Positions 1 through 9,433 of a DNA stretch of 64,000 nucleotides are shown here, in pieces (the stretch's first letter is position 1; each line of letters begins with the position of its first letter). The DNA is from Neoarius graeffei (taxonomy: Eukaryota; Chordata; Actinopteri; Siluriformes; Ariidae): the NCBI RefSeq assembly GCF_027579695.1, contig NC_083569.1, forward strand, positions 73,625,649 to 73,689,648, in the 5' to 3' direction. Position numbers and translations under genes: made by a program. Below the pieces are notes generated by a model. The model searched no databases. It was not told the origin of the DNA and saw nothing but the letters and a program-made list of their open reading frames with translations.

Positions 1-332
1 CGAGAAGGTCTGGGTTCGAGCCCCGTGGCTGGCGAGGGCCTTTCTGTGTGGAGTTTGCATGTTCTCCCCGTGTCCGCATGGGTTTCCTCTGGGTGTTCCA
101 GTTTCCCCCACAGTCCAAAGACATGCAGGTTAGGTTAACTGGTGACTCTAAATTGACCGTAGGTGTGAATGGTTGTCTGTGTCTATGTGTCAGCCCTGTG
201 ATGATCTGGCGACTTGTCCAGGGTGTACCCCGCCTTTCGCCTGTAGTCAGCTGGGATAGGCTCCAGCTTGCCTGTGACCCTGTAGAACAGGATAAAATGG
301 CTAGAGATAATGAGATGAGATAATGAGATGAA
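1..332 (+). mobile_element. tRNA-derived SINE, cut by the window edge
   Basis: This is the reference SINE family of the window, about 375 bp when whole. It keeps the pol III B-box-like GGTTCGAGCCC at the left, the long conserved body (heading for the 'ttaggttaactggtgactct' segment) and the 3' tail of repeated gatgagat/taatgagatgaga. The first 40 or so bases, with the A box, lie outside the window. Open frames inside it are repeat shadows and not genes. Confidence 0.93.
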
Positions 333-419
333 GAATGTCCCTTTATACACTCATCCAGAAGGGTAATTTTGCACAAGGCCATCTGTCTACAGCAGAAAAA
401 AATAAAATAACAAAACGCG

Positions 420-680
420 TCTGGAAAAATCCCAAGGGAGTCTGGAGCCAGATTCGTGATGTTACCTGCGGAAGCACCAGCAGGCTGCGAGAGCTTTGCA
501 CAGTTTCAGTACACAGCCTGTGTACACCAAGTGCTCCCATTTCTCTCTCATTGTCCGGTCTTTTGGAAAACGATGAGCACTAATCCCATCAAGATTGGTG
601 TTGCTACACCCTCCTACAATACATCTGTTAACCATTTTAATAATTACGTGATAACGTTGAAGAAATTTGCAGAAAACCAC
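420..680 (-). pseudogene. THAP-domain exon remnant
   Basis: Read on the minus strand from an ATG near 635, the frame gives MVNRCIVGGCSNT, then HRFPKDRTMREKWEHLV. This is the start of a THAP zinc finger: a C-x4-C pair followed by the F-P and W positions of the family. The closing C-x2-H pair of the C2CH finger is not recognisable, so the domain is incomplete. Such exons in fish repeats usually belong to DNA transposons that carry THAP DNA-binding domains (P-like, Kolobok or ISL2EU types). No terminal repeats could be assigned. A decayed host THAP gene is less likely but not excluded. Confidence 0.5.
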
Positions 681-1057
681 CAGGTCGTTTTCTCATAAAC
701 AAACCAGCGTAGGATTCAGAGGGAGGCACGAAAATCACGAAAATCAATGTTTGTCGGGAAATCCAAATGCCAAGTTTTTTCAGAGGCGGCGGACCAATTC
801 GCCTCAAATGGCTTGATTTCAACTGAATTTCTCTGGTATTGCGCAAGATAAAAAAAATTGCACAAAATGCAAAATGTGGCAGATATTTGACCAAAGTTTA
901 ATATAAAATAGGAGAATTACATTGATCTTGCTCCTGAATTTACCCGTGATAGCAAAATATGCACTTTAACTCCTTGCTCATACCAATGATCCTCTCTGGC
1001 TAAAATGCGTACGTTGCAATCCTGAAATGAGTGTCTTTTGTTGTTAAGACGAAGGTA

Positions 1058-1132
1058 ATCAACCTCATCAGCCGTTGGGTTCGAACCCAAGCCCTTCTCG
1101 CTGTGAGGTAACAGTGTTAACCACTACACCAC
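1058..1132 (-). mobile_element. SINE head fragment
   Basis: The minus strand of 'gggttcgaacccaagcccttctc' to 'accactacacc' matches the A-box/B-box head of the tRNA-derived SINEs in this window. Only the head survives and it is diverged, so it is an old copy. Confidence 0.6.
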
Positions 1133-1449
1133 TCTTTCTTCTGAGGGCATGTCATGTAATTTGACTAATCCTTCTCCAATCCTCTAGATGGCGCTGTGGC
1201 GCTTTAGTCTTAAACCCGTTTATCATTGCAGTGTCTTCATCCAGGATCAATACAAACAACAGTGTCACTGTGGAACAGCTGCGAAATAATATTTTCTCAA
1301 CTGATTTGGCTGATTATAAACAGGTAAAAGGCATGCAATTTAGCGCAGTAAAGGCAGCTTTGATATGCGTAGTGAGTTGTTTAAGGCTCTATTTCTTAGT
1401 TTTTTTGTTTGTTTTTAAAGCTGCGTAACCAGTTAAATGAACTCGTGAA

Positions 1450-1831
1450 TGTGATCTACAGCAGTGTGGATGGTTCTGTGGATCTACAGCACTGTGGGTG
1501 GTTCTGTGGATCTACAGCACTGTGGATGGTTCTGTGGATCTACAGCACTGTGGGTGGTTCTGTGGATCTACAGCACTGTGGATGGTTCTGTGGATCTACA
1601 GCACTGTGGATGGTTCTGTGGATTTACAGCACTGGGTGGTTCTGTGGATCTACAGCACTGTGGGTGGTTCTGTGGATCTACAGCACTGTGGGTGGTTCTG
1701 TGGATCTACAGCACTGTGGATGGTTCTGTGGATCTACAGCACTGGGTGGTTCTGTTGGTGGTTCTGTGGATCTACAGCACTGTGGGTGGTTCTGTGGATG
1801 GTTCTGTGGATCTACAGCACTGTGGATGGTT
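1450..1831 (+). repeat. 28-bp minisatellite
   Basis: About thirteen head-to-tail copies of a unit close to 'ggttctgtggatctacagca' plus 'ctgtggat', with GGAT/GGGT variants and a few shortened units. Because 28 is not divisible by 3, the array reads without stops in all three forward frames, each giving the same peptide register in rotation (WFCGSTAL, VLWIYSTV, GSVDLQHC). This marks the open frames as a repeat artefact. Confidence 0.95.
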
Positions 1832-3326
1832 TCCATACTGATGTCTGCTCGGTATTGTTAGTGTACAGTGTACTGAGCCCTGTCTAGTATAACACTGTGG
1901 CTAAGGCGGAGCAGGGCAACTTAACACACTCTCTGGGCTTTCAAAAGGAAATTAATCCATAATCTTTTCGCCGAATTAAGAGGCAGTGTTCACAGAAAGT
2001 CAGCTTCTGTTCTCGGGTGTTTGTGTTTTGCCTTTGTTCACGTCACGCCCTGCCTGCTCGCCACTCCTCAGGTTTTGTGCCATTTTTCGGGAGTGCCATA
2101 GAAACACGACTTTCCGTCTGCTGGAATCGCCAACCTGCTCAGTCCTGACAATAAACACACACTGACGCGTTTTGTGATGGAAATCAAATAACATGGTCGT
2201 TTTAGCAACAGAAGGAAAGATGAGAGTGACAGGATGGCAACAAGCTGTCTGTAATAAGGTTGAAATTGTTTGGTTGGCTGGCTGTTTGGTCTCACTGTGC
2301 ACTCAGAAAATAAAGTACATTATTGTTTACGCGGTGCGGTTTCCATCAAATCCTGCGCTCTGATTGGCTGGCGAGCGGCTCTGTATCCTACATTACAGAC
2401 CCCGGTTATGGGTTGTTTTACAATCAGGGTCCGCAAGCTAAAAATCACATTTAACACTTATTATCTTCAATATCAAAAGGCTTGACTAAATAAACTTGGT
2501 TGTTTATTGTAGCCCTGTGATAGCTCTATTTACCATGCAAAAAAAAATGGTGATAAGGTTATTTTTGGTGAATGTATGGCAATATGTCATATTTAGCAAA
2601 ATTACTCGTGTCATTTAGAAAAAGTGCTTTTTTGACCACAGGTAGCTCCAAAAGGGATGCACTTAAATCATTCTTTATACCATAAAACAAATATTTGGTT
2701 CCATATCATTGGAAACATAGTTAAGTTTTAATGTTGAATGCCAGTAAGTTTTCAGACTATTTTGATCAAATTAGTATGTAATTGTGTCAAAAAAATGTCC
2801 TCTCTGAGACAGCTAATTTTTCAATATAAAATAACATATCTAAAATGATTATTTTCATCCTAAAATGTGGTCAAGATAATGGGACATAAATATTAGAGAC
2901 AACTAACACAAAGCTTACAGCCTTGTATTTAAAAGCACTATGGAAGTAGTGGATTCTGAATTGTCAAAAAAAAAAAAATGTCCTCTCCGAGAATCACTTC
3001 ATTTGTTTCTCCCAGCCGTGCTTAAAGCTCCACTTAATCTTGTTATAATACAAACTATTACACATGCCTGTCTGTTCTTTAACTTGTCCTTCACTTAAAA
3101 ACTGGTACAAGAACCAGTTTGAATCAGTTTGAATTTTGGACCCCTGGGACACAAACTTTGTACCCTGATTGTAAAACAACCCTTACGGACCTCTGGCGAC
3201 TCGCTCATTCACAACAATAACAAACATGGTAGCATTTTTTTGTCAACATTTATCTTTTTTATAAGATTTATTTCTAAGATTTTTATAAAAAATCTTGTAA
3301 ATTTTTGCCAGCATTTCTCAGGAAAA
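1832..3326. other. No gene recognised
   Basis: AT-rich non-coding sequence. The short motif 'aaaaaatgtcctctc' occurs twice (near 2790 and 2970), which suggests an old dispersed repeat. A GC-richer stretch at 1880-2420 has a weak reading frame on the minus strand with no recognisable domain. Nothing else is supported. Confidence 0.5.
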
Positions 3327-4235
3327 TAGCATTAATTTTACAGCATGGACAGCGATAACGACAGTGTTCACAGCGAAAGCGAGTTTTACTACCCTGAGGA
3401 AGAAGAAATAAAAGAAAACATTTCAGGAGAAAGCTAAAAACCTCTAACTGAATGACTCAAGTTTGTATAAATAGGGGACTACATAGGTGGCAAAATGTAA
3501 TTTTCTTCCTACCATGGAAGTTCCCTTGTATACCGAGGAGGAAGCAATTTGTATTACAGCCGTGAATGTGGATTCAAAATAGCATTAATTTTATAGCATG
3601 GATAGTGATAACGACAGTGTTCACAGCGAAAGCGAGTTTTACTGCCCTGAGGAAGAAGAAATAAAAGAAAACATTTCAGGAGAAAGCTAAAAACCTGTAA
3701 CTTGCTAACAGTTTGATCTCATTAGTTAATGAGGCCCATTTTGGACCATGTTATCCTAATACATAATACTACGTTTGGTAAAAACTTTAAACCAGTACAA
3801 TCTCTTCTTCAAAGTTTCACCAAATGGCTTTATTTATGCAATATAAAGGTCATAATACTGTATAACTCTGGTCGAGCAAAAACATGGCTGAATCCTGAAT
3901 GACTCCTATTTGTATAAATAGGGGACTATATAGGCGGCAACATGTAGTTTTGTTTTTTTTTTCCTGCCATGGAAGTGCACTTGTATACCGAGGAGGAAGC
4001 AGTTTGTATTACAGCAGTGAATGAGGATTCAAAATGGCGGCTTGGCTCGGTTTTCCCTTTCGGGCGCTCTCGTTTTCTGTTAGAATTTGGTAAAGAAAAA
4101 CATAAATATATTATTTACCAGCTTAAGGTCGGTCCGTATGGTGAAATACCGTGACCTCGGCCTTGTTCAATACTTTCAAGACCTCGGTCACGGTATTTTA
4201 ACGATACGGACCTCCCAGTTGGTAAATAACATGTA
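3327..4235 (+). mobile_element. Old DNA-transposon-like repeat with duplicated leader exon
   Basis: A segment with a TATA-like box ('tataaataggggact') and a short frame beginning MDSDNDSVHSESEFYYPEEE occurs at about 3344 and again at about 3598. The promoter-like part and a second frame (ME, then LYTEEEA) occur at about 3460-3575 and again at 3895-4035. The acidic leader resembles the leader at 44821-44880 of another repeat here, where it precedes a P2X7-C-terminal-like peptide. I read this as a rearranged 5' end of a non-autonomous or decayed element; the superfamily is not assigned. Confidence 0.5.
4111..4230. repeat. Hairpin inverted repeat
   Basis: 'ttatttaccagc' followed by 'ccgtatggtgaaataccgtg' on the left is mirrored on the right by 'cacggtattttaacgatacg' and 'ccagttggtaaataa', separated by a short loop around 4165. 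It probably forms the terminal hairpin of the repeat to its left. Confidence 0.8.
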
Positions 4236-4331
4236 TTTATTGTACCTTTGGGGTACATCAGCTTGTCACTGAGGCAGTACCCTCTAAGGTACTTATTTGT
4301 TACCTTTTACGGGTAGCAACCTTTTACGGGC

Positions 4332-4475
4332 CTAATCTGCATGTCTTTGGACTGTGGGAGGAAACCGGAGTACCTAGAGGAAACCCACGCAGACACAGTG
4401 AAAACATGCAAACTCCACACAAAGACCCCAGTCGAGCACAAGGTTTGAAGCCGGAACTTGCTTGCTGTGAGGCGA
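4332..4475 (-). mobile_element. Diverged SINE fragment
   Basis: The minus strand carries the central SINE body ('catgtctttggactgtggga', 'aaacccacgcagac', 'catgcaaactcc') and the head end 'gctgtgaggcgatag'. It has many differences from the young copies, so it is an old insertion. Confidence 0.75.
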
Positions 4476-4939
4476 TAGTGGGCAATTTTTATTTTTAAAA
4501 TCCTAAAATGCGAGTGTAAATCATGACGAAATGCTTATTATTGTGTAACACCCATTCCAGGGTGTCTGTGCTAATTTCATGAACCTACAATCAACAGATC
4601 TTTGTTGGCTATTAATAAACTGTTAGTCATTTCTGTTAAAACACATTTTGTGGTGATAAGATGTTGGATAGCACTGTATAAACCAAGACTGATATTCTGA
4701 GAGACTTATTTATACGTCACTTGCTGATAATAGATGAGCTGGTTCTGGGTATTCCCCCTCCCCCCCAAATAGTACAATTCTCAGTCTCACACCTAGGGTC
4801 AGTTTTAGTATAGACCCTTTTCACGTGACGTCACGACAAACGCGGCCGCCATTTTGGACATGTACTACCAGTAGTTTACCACAGCCAGCATTGAGGAATG
4901 GCAGCAAAGAAAGTGTTTCTTTTCAGCAAGACTTCCATC

Positions 4940-5103
4940 ATGCCACTATATTGTTGTGCACCTGGATGTAGTAACCATCAACAAACAAGGCAAGGTTTAT
5001 CATTTTATCGGATCCCGACGGAGAAGATGGATAGCGGCCATAAACAGGAAAGATTGGCAGCCCTCTGCATACCAATGCTTGTGTAGTGACCACTTTGTTG
5101 GAG
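4940..5103 (+). pseudogene. THAP zinc-finger exon of the transposon
   Basis: The exon starts MPLYCCAPGCSNHQQ and goes on to GLSFYRIP, the N-terminal half of a THAP domain with its C-x4-C pair. The frame then shifts by one, and the next frame gives RRRRWIAAINRKDW followed by CSDHFVGG, the conserved W and the closing C-x2-H pair. 'ggaggtaaga' at the end is a good splice donor. The domain is thus whole apart from a frame break of one base near 5020. In the family this domain binds the terminal DNA of the element. Confidence 0.7.
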
Positions 5104-5304
5104 GTAAGACGAATAAAATTAGCCAGAAAAGGCATTACATTGCTGTTAACATTCTGTGGCGGCGAGTGTGTAACCAAATAGGCTAAAATAACCCATTGTA
5201 ACCTCTGTTCTTCTGTAGTAGCTATTAGCTAACGACATTAGCTAGCGTTGTGTTCCTTTGCTGTTGGTAGACTGTAGGACAGATCAGAGGCAGTGTCCTA
5301 CAAA

Positions 5305-5672
5305 CAGCGCTTAATTTGAGGGGGAGCAAGCCGGAGCGCGCTCCGGAACCTCGGGCGTTGGCTCCGGCAGCTATTTACACTGGATCCGGTGATCCGACAC
5401 CTCTTTTGACTATGTAACAAAAAAAAAAAACAAATAATTAAATAAAAAAATGCAAGTTTATTTAGTGTTAATGTCTGATTTTGATATCTGTCTTGTTGGT
5501 GATTTCTCTCATGAAACGACATCCACAAAATATCTGCAGATGAACTTAATTTGCAGTGTTATTACAAAACATGCCCAGAAGCGCAGCGCCCCCCTCCCCC
5601 CCTCTTTTTTTCCGCACCGGAGCCGCTCATCCTCTGTGCTCCGGGACCTCCCACTTTACAAATTAAGCATTG
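5305..5672. mobile_element. hAT-type MITE, 368 bp
   Basis: It is flanked by a perfect 8-bp direct repeat, CCTACAAA, at 5297-5304 and 5673-5680. The inverted ends are cagcgcttaatttg on the left and caaattaagcattg on the right. Eight-bp target duplications are the hAT signature. It has no transposase and is inserted in the THAP-bearing element. Confidence 0.88.
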
Positions 5673-6309
5673 CCTACAAATAAGTGTTCAAAACAAGAGG
5701 AACATGTATTTGTCTCTTAAATCCAGGCCGTTCCCTGTAATCTGTCACAACGGTTGGAGAAAGTAATGGCAAATAGTGAGTGCACAAACCGTAGAAGGTA
5801 AACTGTACACAGCGCCAGGGCAGTGTGATGGTATGTCTACTTTTAGATTGTGTTAGCTTATCAGTGAACACACTCGTCACTCGACGAGTTTCACGTCTTT
5901 ACGACGGATACTTAAATGTGTGTTAGGTATTATTGTTGCAGTCTAAGCAGTCATTGTAGCAGCTAGATGAGCGAGAACCGAAAGGGTCTGTGCCATAAAC
6001 CGTTATTTCTGTACGGCGTTGCTACTGTTCTTATTTCTCCCTCTGCTCGCCCTGTAAATGCCCTACGTCGCTGGATAGCGAAGGTATTTTCTGCATCTCG
6101 CTCCTTTTTCTTGTATGTTCTCCGTTTGTCGCCTTCCTCGCATTCAAACTAATTCGAGCCGAAGTCCGCTACATGTCCAAAATGGTGGTCACATTTACGA
6201 AGGTCACGTGACTGAAAAGGGTCTTTGGGCAGTAGGAGAAAACCGGGGAACCTGTAGGAAACGTACATGAACACCCCTAAAGCTGGCACCAAAACTAATA
6301 AAGGTAATA

Positions 6310-6419
6310 GAAGAAGCCTGTATTTGTCACATGTACCCTCAAGCACAGCAAAAATCCTCCTCTACATTTAACCCATCTAAAGTAGTGAACACGCACATAC
6401 CCAGAGCAGTGGGTAGCTA
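6310..6419. repeat. Left half of a dispersed repeat split by a Tc1 copy
   Basis: The segment ending 'cccagagcagtgggtagct' continues directly after the Tc1 insertion at 7998 as 'tgctacagctacaggggagc'. The two halves belong to one older repeat. Confidence 0.6.
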
Positions 6420-7995
6420 CAGTGGTGCTTGAAAGTTTGTGAACCCTTTAGAATTTTCTATATTTCTGCATAAATTTGACCTAAAACATCATCAGATTTC
6501 ACACAAGCCCTAAAAGTAGATAAAGAGAACCCAGTTAAACAAATGAGACAAAAATATTATACTTGGTCATTTATTTATTGAAGAAAATGATCCAATATTA
6601 CATATTTGTGAGTGGCAAAAGTATGTGAACCTCTGATGGAACAATGTTTTCAATCAATGGGATGACAATCAGGTGTGAGTGGGCACCCTGTTTTATTTAA
6701 AGAACAGGGATCTATCAAAGTCTGATCTTCACAACACATGTTTGTGAAAGTGTGTCATAGCATGAACAAAGAAGATTTCTGAGGCCCTCAGGAAAAGCGT
6801 TGTTGATGCTCATCAGGCTGGAAAAGGTTACAAAACCATCTCTAAAGAGTTTGGACTCCACCAATCCACAGTCAGACAGATTGTGTACAAATGGAGGAAA
6901 TTCAAGACCATTGTTACCCTCCCCAGGAGTGGTCAACCAACAAAGATCACTCCAAGAGCAAGGCGTGTAATAGTCGGTGAGGTCACAAAGGACCCCAGGG
7001 TAACTTCTAAGCAACTGAAGGCTTCTCTCACATTGGCTAATGTTCATGAGTCCACCATCAGGAGAACACTGAACAACAATGGTGTGTGTGGCAGGATTGC
7101 AAAGCCACTGTTTTCTAAAAAGAACATTGCTGCTTGTCTGCAGTTTGCTAAAGATCATGAGGACAAGCCAGAACGCTATTGGAAAAATGTTTTATGGACG
7201 GATGAGACCAAAATAGAACTTTTTGGTTTAAATGAGAAATGTTATGTTTGGAGAAAGGAAAACACTGCATTCCAGCATAAGAACCTTATCCCATCTGTGA
7301 AACATGGTGGTGGTAGTAGTATCATGGTTTGGGCCTGTTTTGCTGCATCTTGGCCAGGACGGCTTGCCATCATTGATGGGACAATGAATTCTGAATTATA
7401 CCAGCCAATTCTAAAGGAAAATGTCAGGACATCTGTCCATGAACTGAATCTCAAGAGAAGGCGGGTCATGCAGCAAGACAACGACCCTAAGCACACAAGT
7501 CGTTCTACCAAAGAATGGTTAAAGAAGAATAAAGTTAATGTTTTGGAATGGCCAAGTCAAAGTCCTGACCTTAATCCAATCAAAATGTTGTGGAAGGACC
7601 TGAAGCAAGCAGTTAATGTGAGGAAACCCATCAATGTCTCAGAATTGAAGCTGTTCTGTACAGAGGAATGGGCTAAAATTCCTCCAAGCCGGTGTGCAGG
7701 ACTGATCAACAGTTACTGGAAAAGTTGAGTTGCAGTTATTTCTGCACAAGGGGGTCACACCAGATACTGAAAGCAAAGGTTCACATACTTTTTGCCACTC
7801 ACAGATATGTAATATTGGATCATTTTCCTCAATAAATAAATGACCAAGTATAATATTTTTGTCTCATTTGTTTAACTGGGGGGGTGTTTCTCTTTATCTA
7901 CTTTTAGGACTTGTGTGAAAATCTGATGTTTTAGGTCATATTTATGCAGAAATATAGAAAATTCTAAAGGGTTCACAAACTTTCAAGCACCACTG
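6420..7995 (+). mobile_element. Tc1-like element, family 1 copy a
   Basis: Full-length 1576-bp element. It begins 'cagtggtgcttgaaagtttg' and ends with the reverse complement of that sequence, between TA dinucleotides at 6418-6419 and 7996-7997. It contains a dead transposase gene. Three further copies of the family lie at 36866-37821, 52339-53533 and 60728-63271. Confidence 0.95.
6757..7770 (+). pseudogene. Tc1 transposase, inactivated
   Basis: The frame matches the family-1 transposase (about 340 aa, paired-like helix-turn-helix DNA-binding half then a DD34E catalytic half). Compared with the other copies, the start codon is ATA (6757), the third codon is a stop, a short segment after GRIAKP is missing, and the C-terminal frame has a second stop at 7726. 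The catalytic motifs read WTDETK and QQDNDPKH, but the third acidic residue is lost: SPDLNPIKM instead of SPDLNPIEM. The open part runs from about 6883 to 7728. Confidence 0.9.
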
Positions 7996-7999
7996 TATG

Positions 8000-8210
8000 C
8001 TACAGCTACAGGGGAGCAGTAGGGGGTTAGTTGTCTTGCTCAAGGGCACTTCAGCCATGATATAGAGGGAGGGGTAAGTGCTGTTCATTCACTAAACTCT
8101 CCTCACATTTTTCCTGCTGGTCCCAGGAATCAAAACCGGTGACCCTTTGGGCCCAAGGCTGCCCCTAATAACCTCAGCTCAGGATCAAACTCATGAGCCT
8201 GGAGCTATGA
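8000..8210. repeat. Right half of the dispersed repeat
   Basis: It carries the 'ttgctcaagggcacttcagcc' type of sequence. A related segment, 'cttgagcaaggcaccta', is found in the opposite orientation in a SINE-like repeat at 21483-21662. No gene is present. Confidence 0.6.
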
Positions 8211-8577
8211 GGCAACAATGCTACTCACTGCTGCAATGTGTTACGCACACATTACAATTCTCGACTCGCTACATATGATAAATAGCATTCATGTGGAATT
8301 TTAAACATAATGTCCTCTCCTGAATACAGTTGGTTCACAGGCAGTATCAAATTTTGACTACATGCAGCTTTTGCAACATGAAAAGTACAATTTTTTTTGT
8401 GTTCACTTGGAAGTCAGACCCTCATTTGATTATATTTAGACATGTGGTGAGGTATTTCTGTCTGAGGACAATTGGAGTTTCTGAATGTTGCTATTTCTTG
8501 TGTACAGAGATACAGTGATGTCAGATTTTATGAAGAATATGGGTAAAACATGATAGAAATATTGTGAGGTTAATTTC

Positions 8578-8934
8578 TCATCTCATCTCTCATTCTCATC
8601 TCATTATCTCTAGCCGCTTTATCCTTCTACAGGGTCGCAGGCAAGCTGGAGCCTATCCCAGCTGACTACGGGCGAAAGGCAGGGTACACCCTGGACAAGT
8701 CGCCAGGTCATCACAGGGCTGACACATAGACAACCATTCACACTCACGGTCAATTTAGAGTCACCAGTTAACCTAACCTGCATGTCTTTGGGGGAAACCG
8801 GAGCACCCGGAGGAAACCCATGCGGACAACATGCAAACTCCGCACAGAAAGGCCCTCGCCGACCCCGGGGCTCGAACCCAGGACCTTCTTGCTGTGAGGC
8901 GACAGCGCTAACCACTACACCACCGTGCCACCCC
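8578..8934 (-). mobile_element. tRNA-derived SINE
   Basis: A complete copy in reverse, flanked by a 13-bp duplication TGAGGTTAATTTC at 8565-8577 and 8935-8947. The tail (catctcatctc) is at the left and the pol III head at the right. A 20-base part of the body is missing relative to other copies. Confidence 0.95.
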
Positions 8935-9433
8935 TGAGGTTAATTTCAAACGTATAAATGGAAAATTTCAAAAGTTTTTAAATTATACCTAGGTACATGT
9001 GAATTCTGTTGAGTGTTCCTTAGATTGAGAATAAAAGAAAACTGTAAGTGATTAAGCTTTGACATTTCTTCTTTCATGCACCTTAAAACATTCATAAGCC
9101 CAAAAGAAACCCTGTTTTCATTTTCACCTCAGGAAGGGTGGAAGTTGCAGTCTTTCCTGTGAGAGTACCCATTGACATTTACCACTTGTTTTTATCTCTT
9201 TTTTTTTTTTTTTGCTGAATTTTGGTGGCTCGTGGCAAAGAACATGCTTGAAATATAATGTTTTAGGACTTCATATGCAAATTATCACATGCCTTCTCTT
9301 GACTATTCTCGATTCCTGATGTTTTAGCAATGCTAAAGCCATATACCGACACGTGTTGTTTGCATGCAGGCTGTGTTCAAATCTCACAGATCTTCTCAAT
9401 AACAGTTCATAAAATGTGCTGTATTTTTGTTTT

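Larger units (their letters stand above)
4812..6224 (+). mobile_element. THAP-bearing DNA transposon, decayed
   Basis: The ends are inverted repeats. 'agacccttttcacgtgacg' with 'ccattttggacatgta' on the left corresponds to 'tacatgtccaaaatgg' and 'cacgtgactgaaaagggtct' on the right. Inside is a THAP exon at 4940-5103, and a hAT MITE sits at 5305-5672. No target duplication was clear, so the choice between P-like and Kolobok-like is open. The flanks (about 4790 and 6226) look like two halves of an old SINE, so it probably landed in one. Confidence 0.65.

Noticed and set aside
48-323. Open frames inside the SINEs, with the recurrent peptide SPVMTWRLVQGVPRLSPVVS on one strand and its mirror on the other
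   Set aside because: The same peptide appears at every SINE copy because the body happens to lack stops. There is no domain and no conservation beyond the repeat.
1450-1831. Possible CRISPR array
   Set aside because: Units are contiguous with no unique spacers, and the setting is a vertebrate genome.
1409-1887. Three overlapping open frames of 125-150 codons
   Set aside because: They are the three readings of a 28-bp minisatellite.
6715-7158. Antisense frames across Tc1 copies (MIFSKLQTSSNVLF type), also at 37047-37496 and 52664-53119
   Set aside because: They are opposite-strand shadows of the transposase and recur only because the element recurs.
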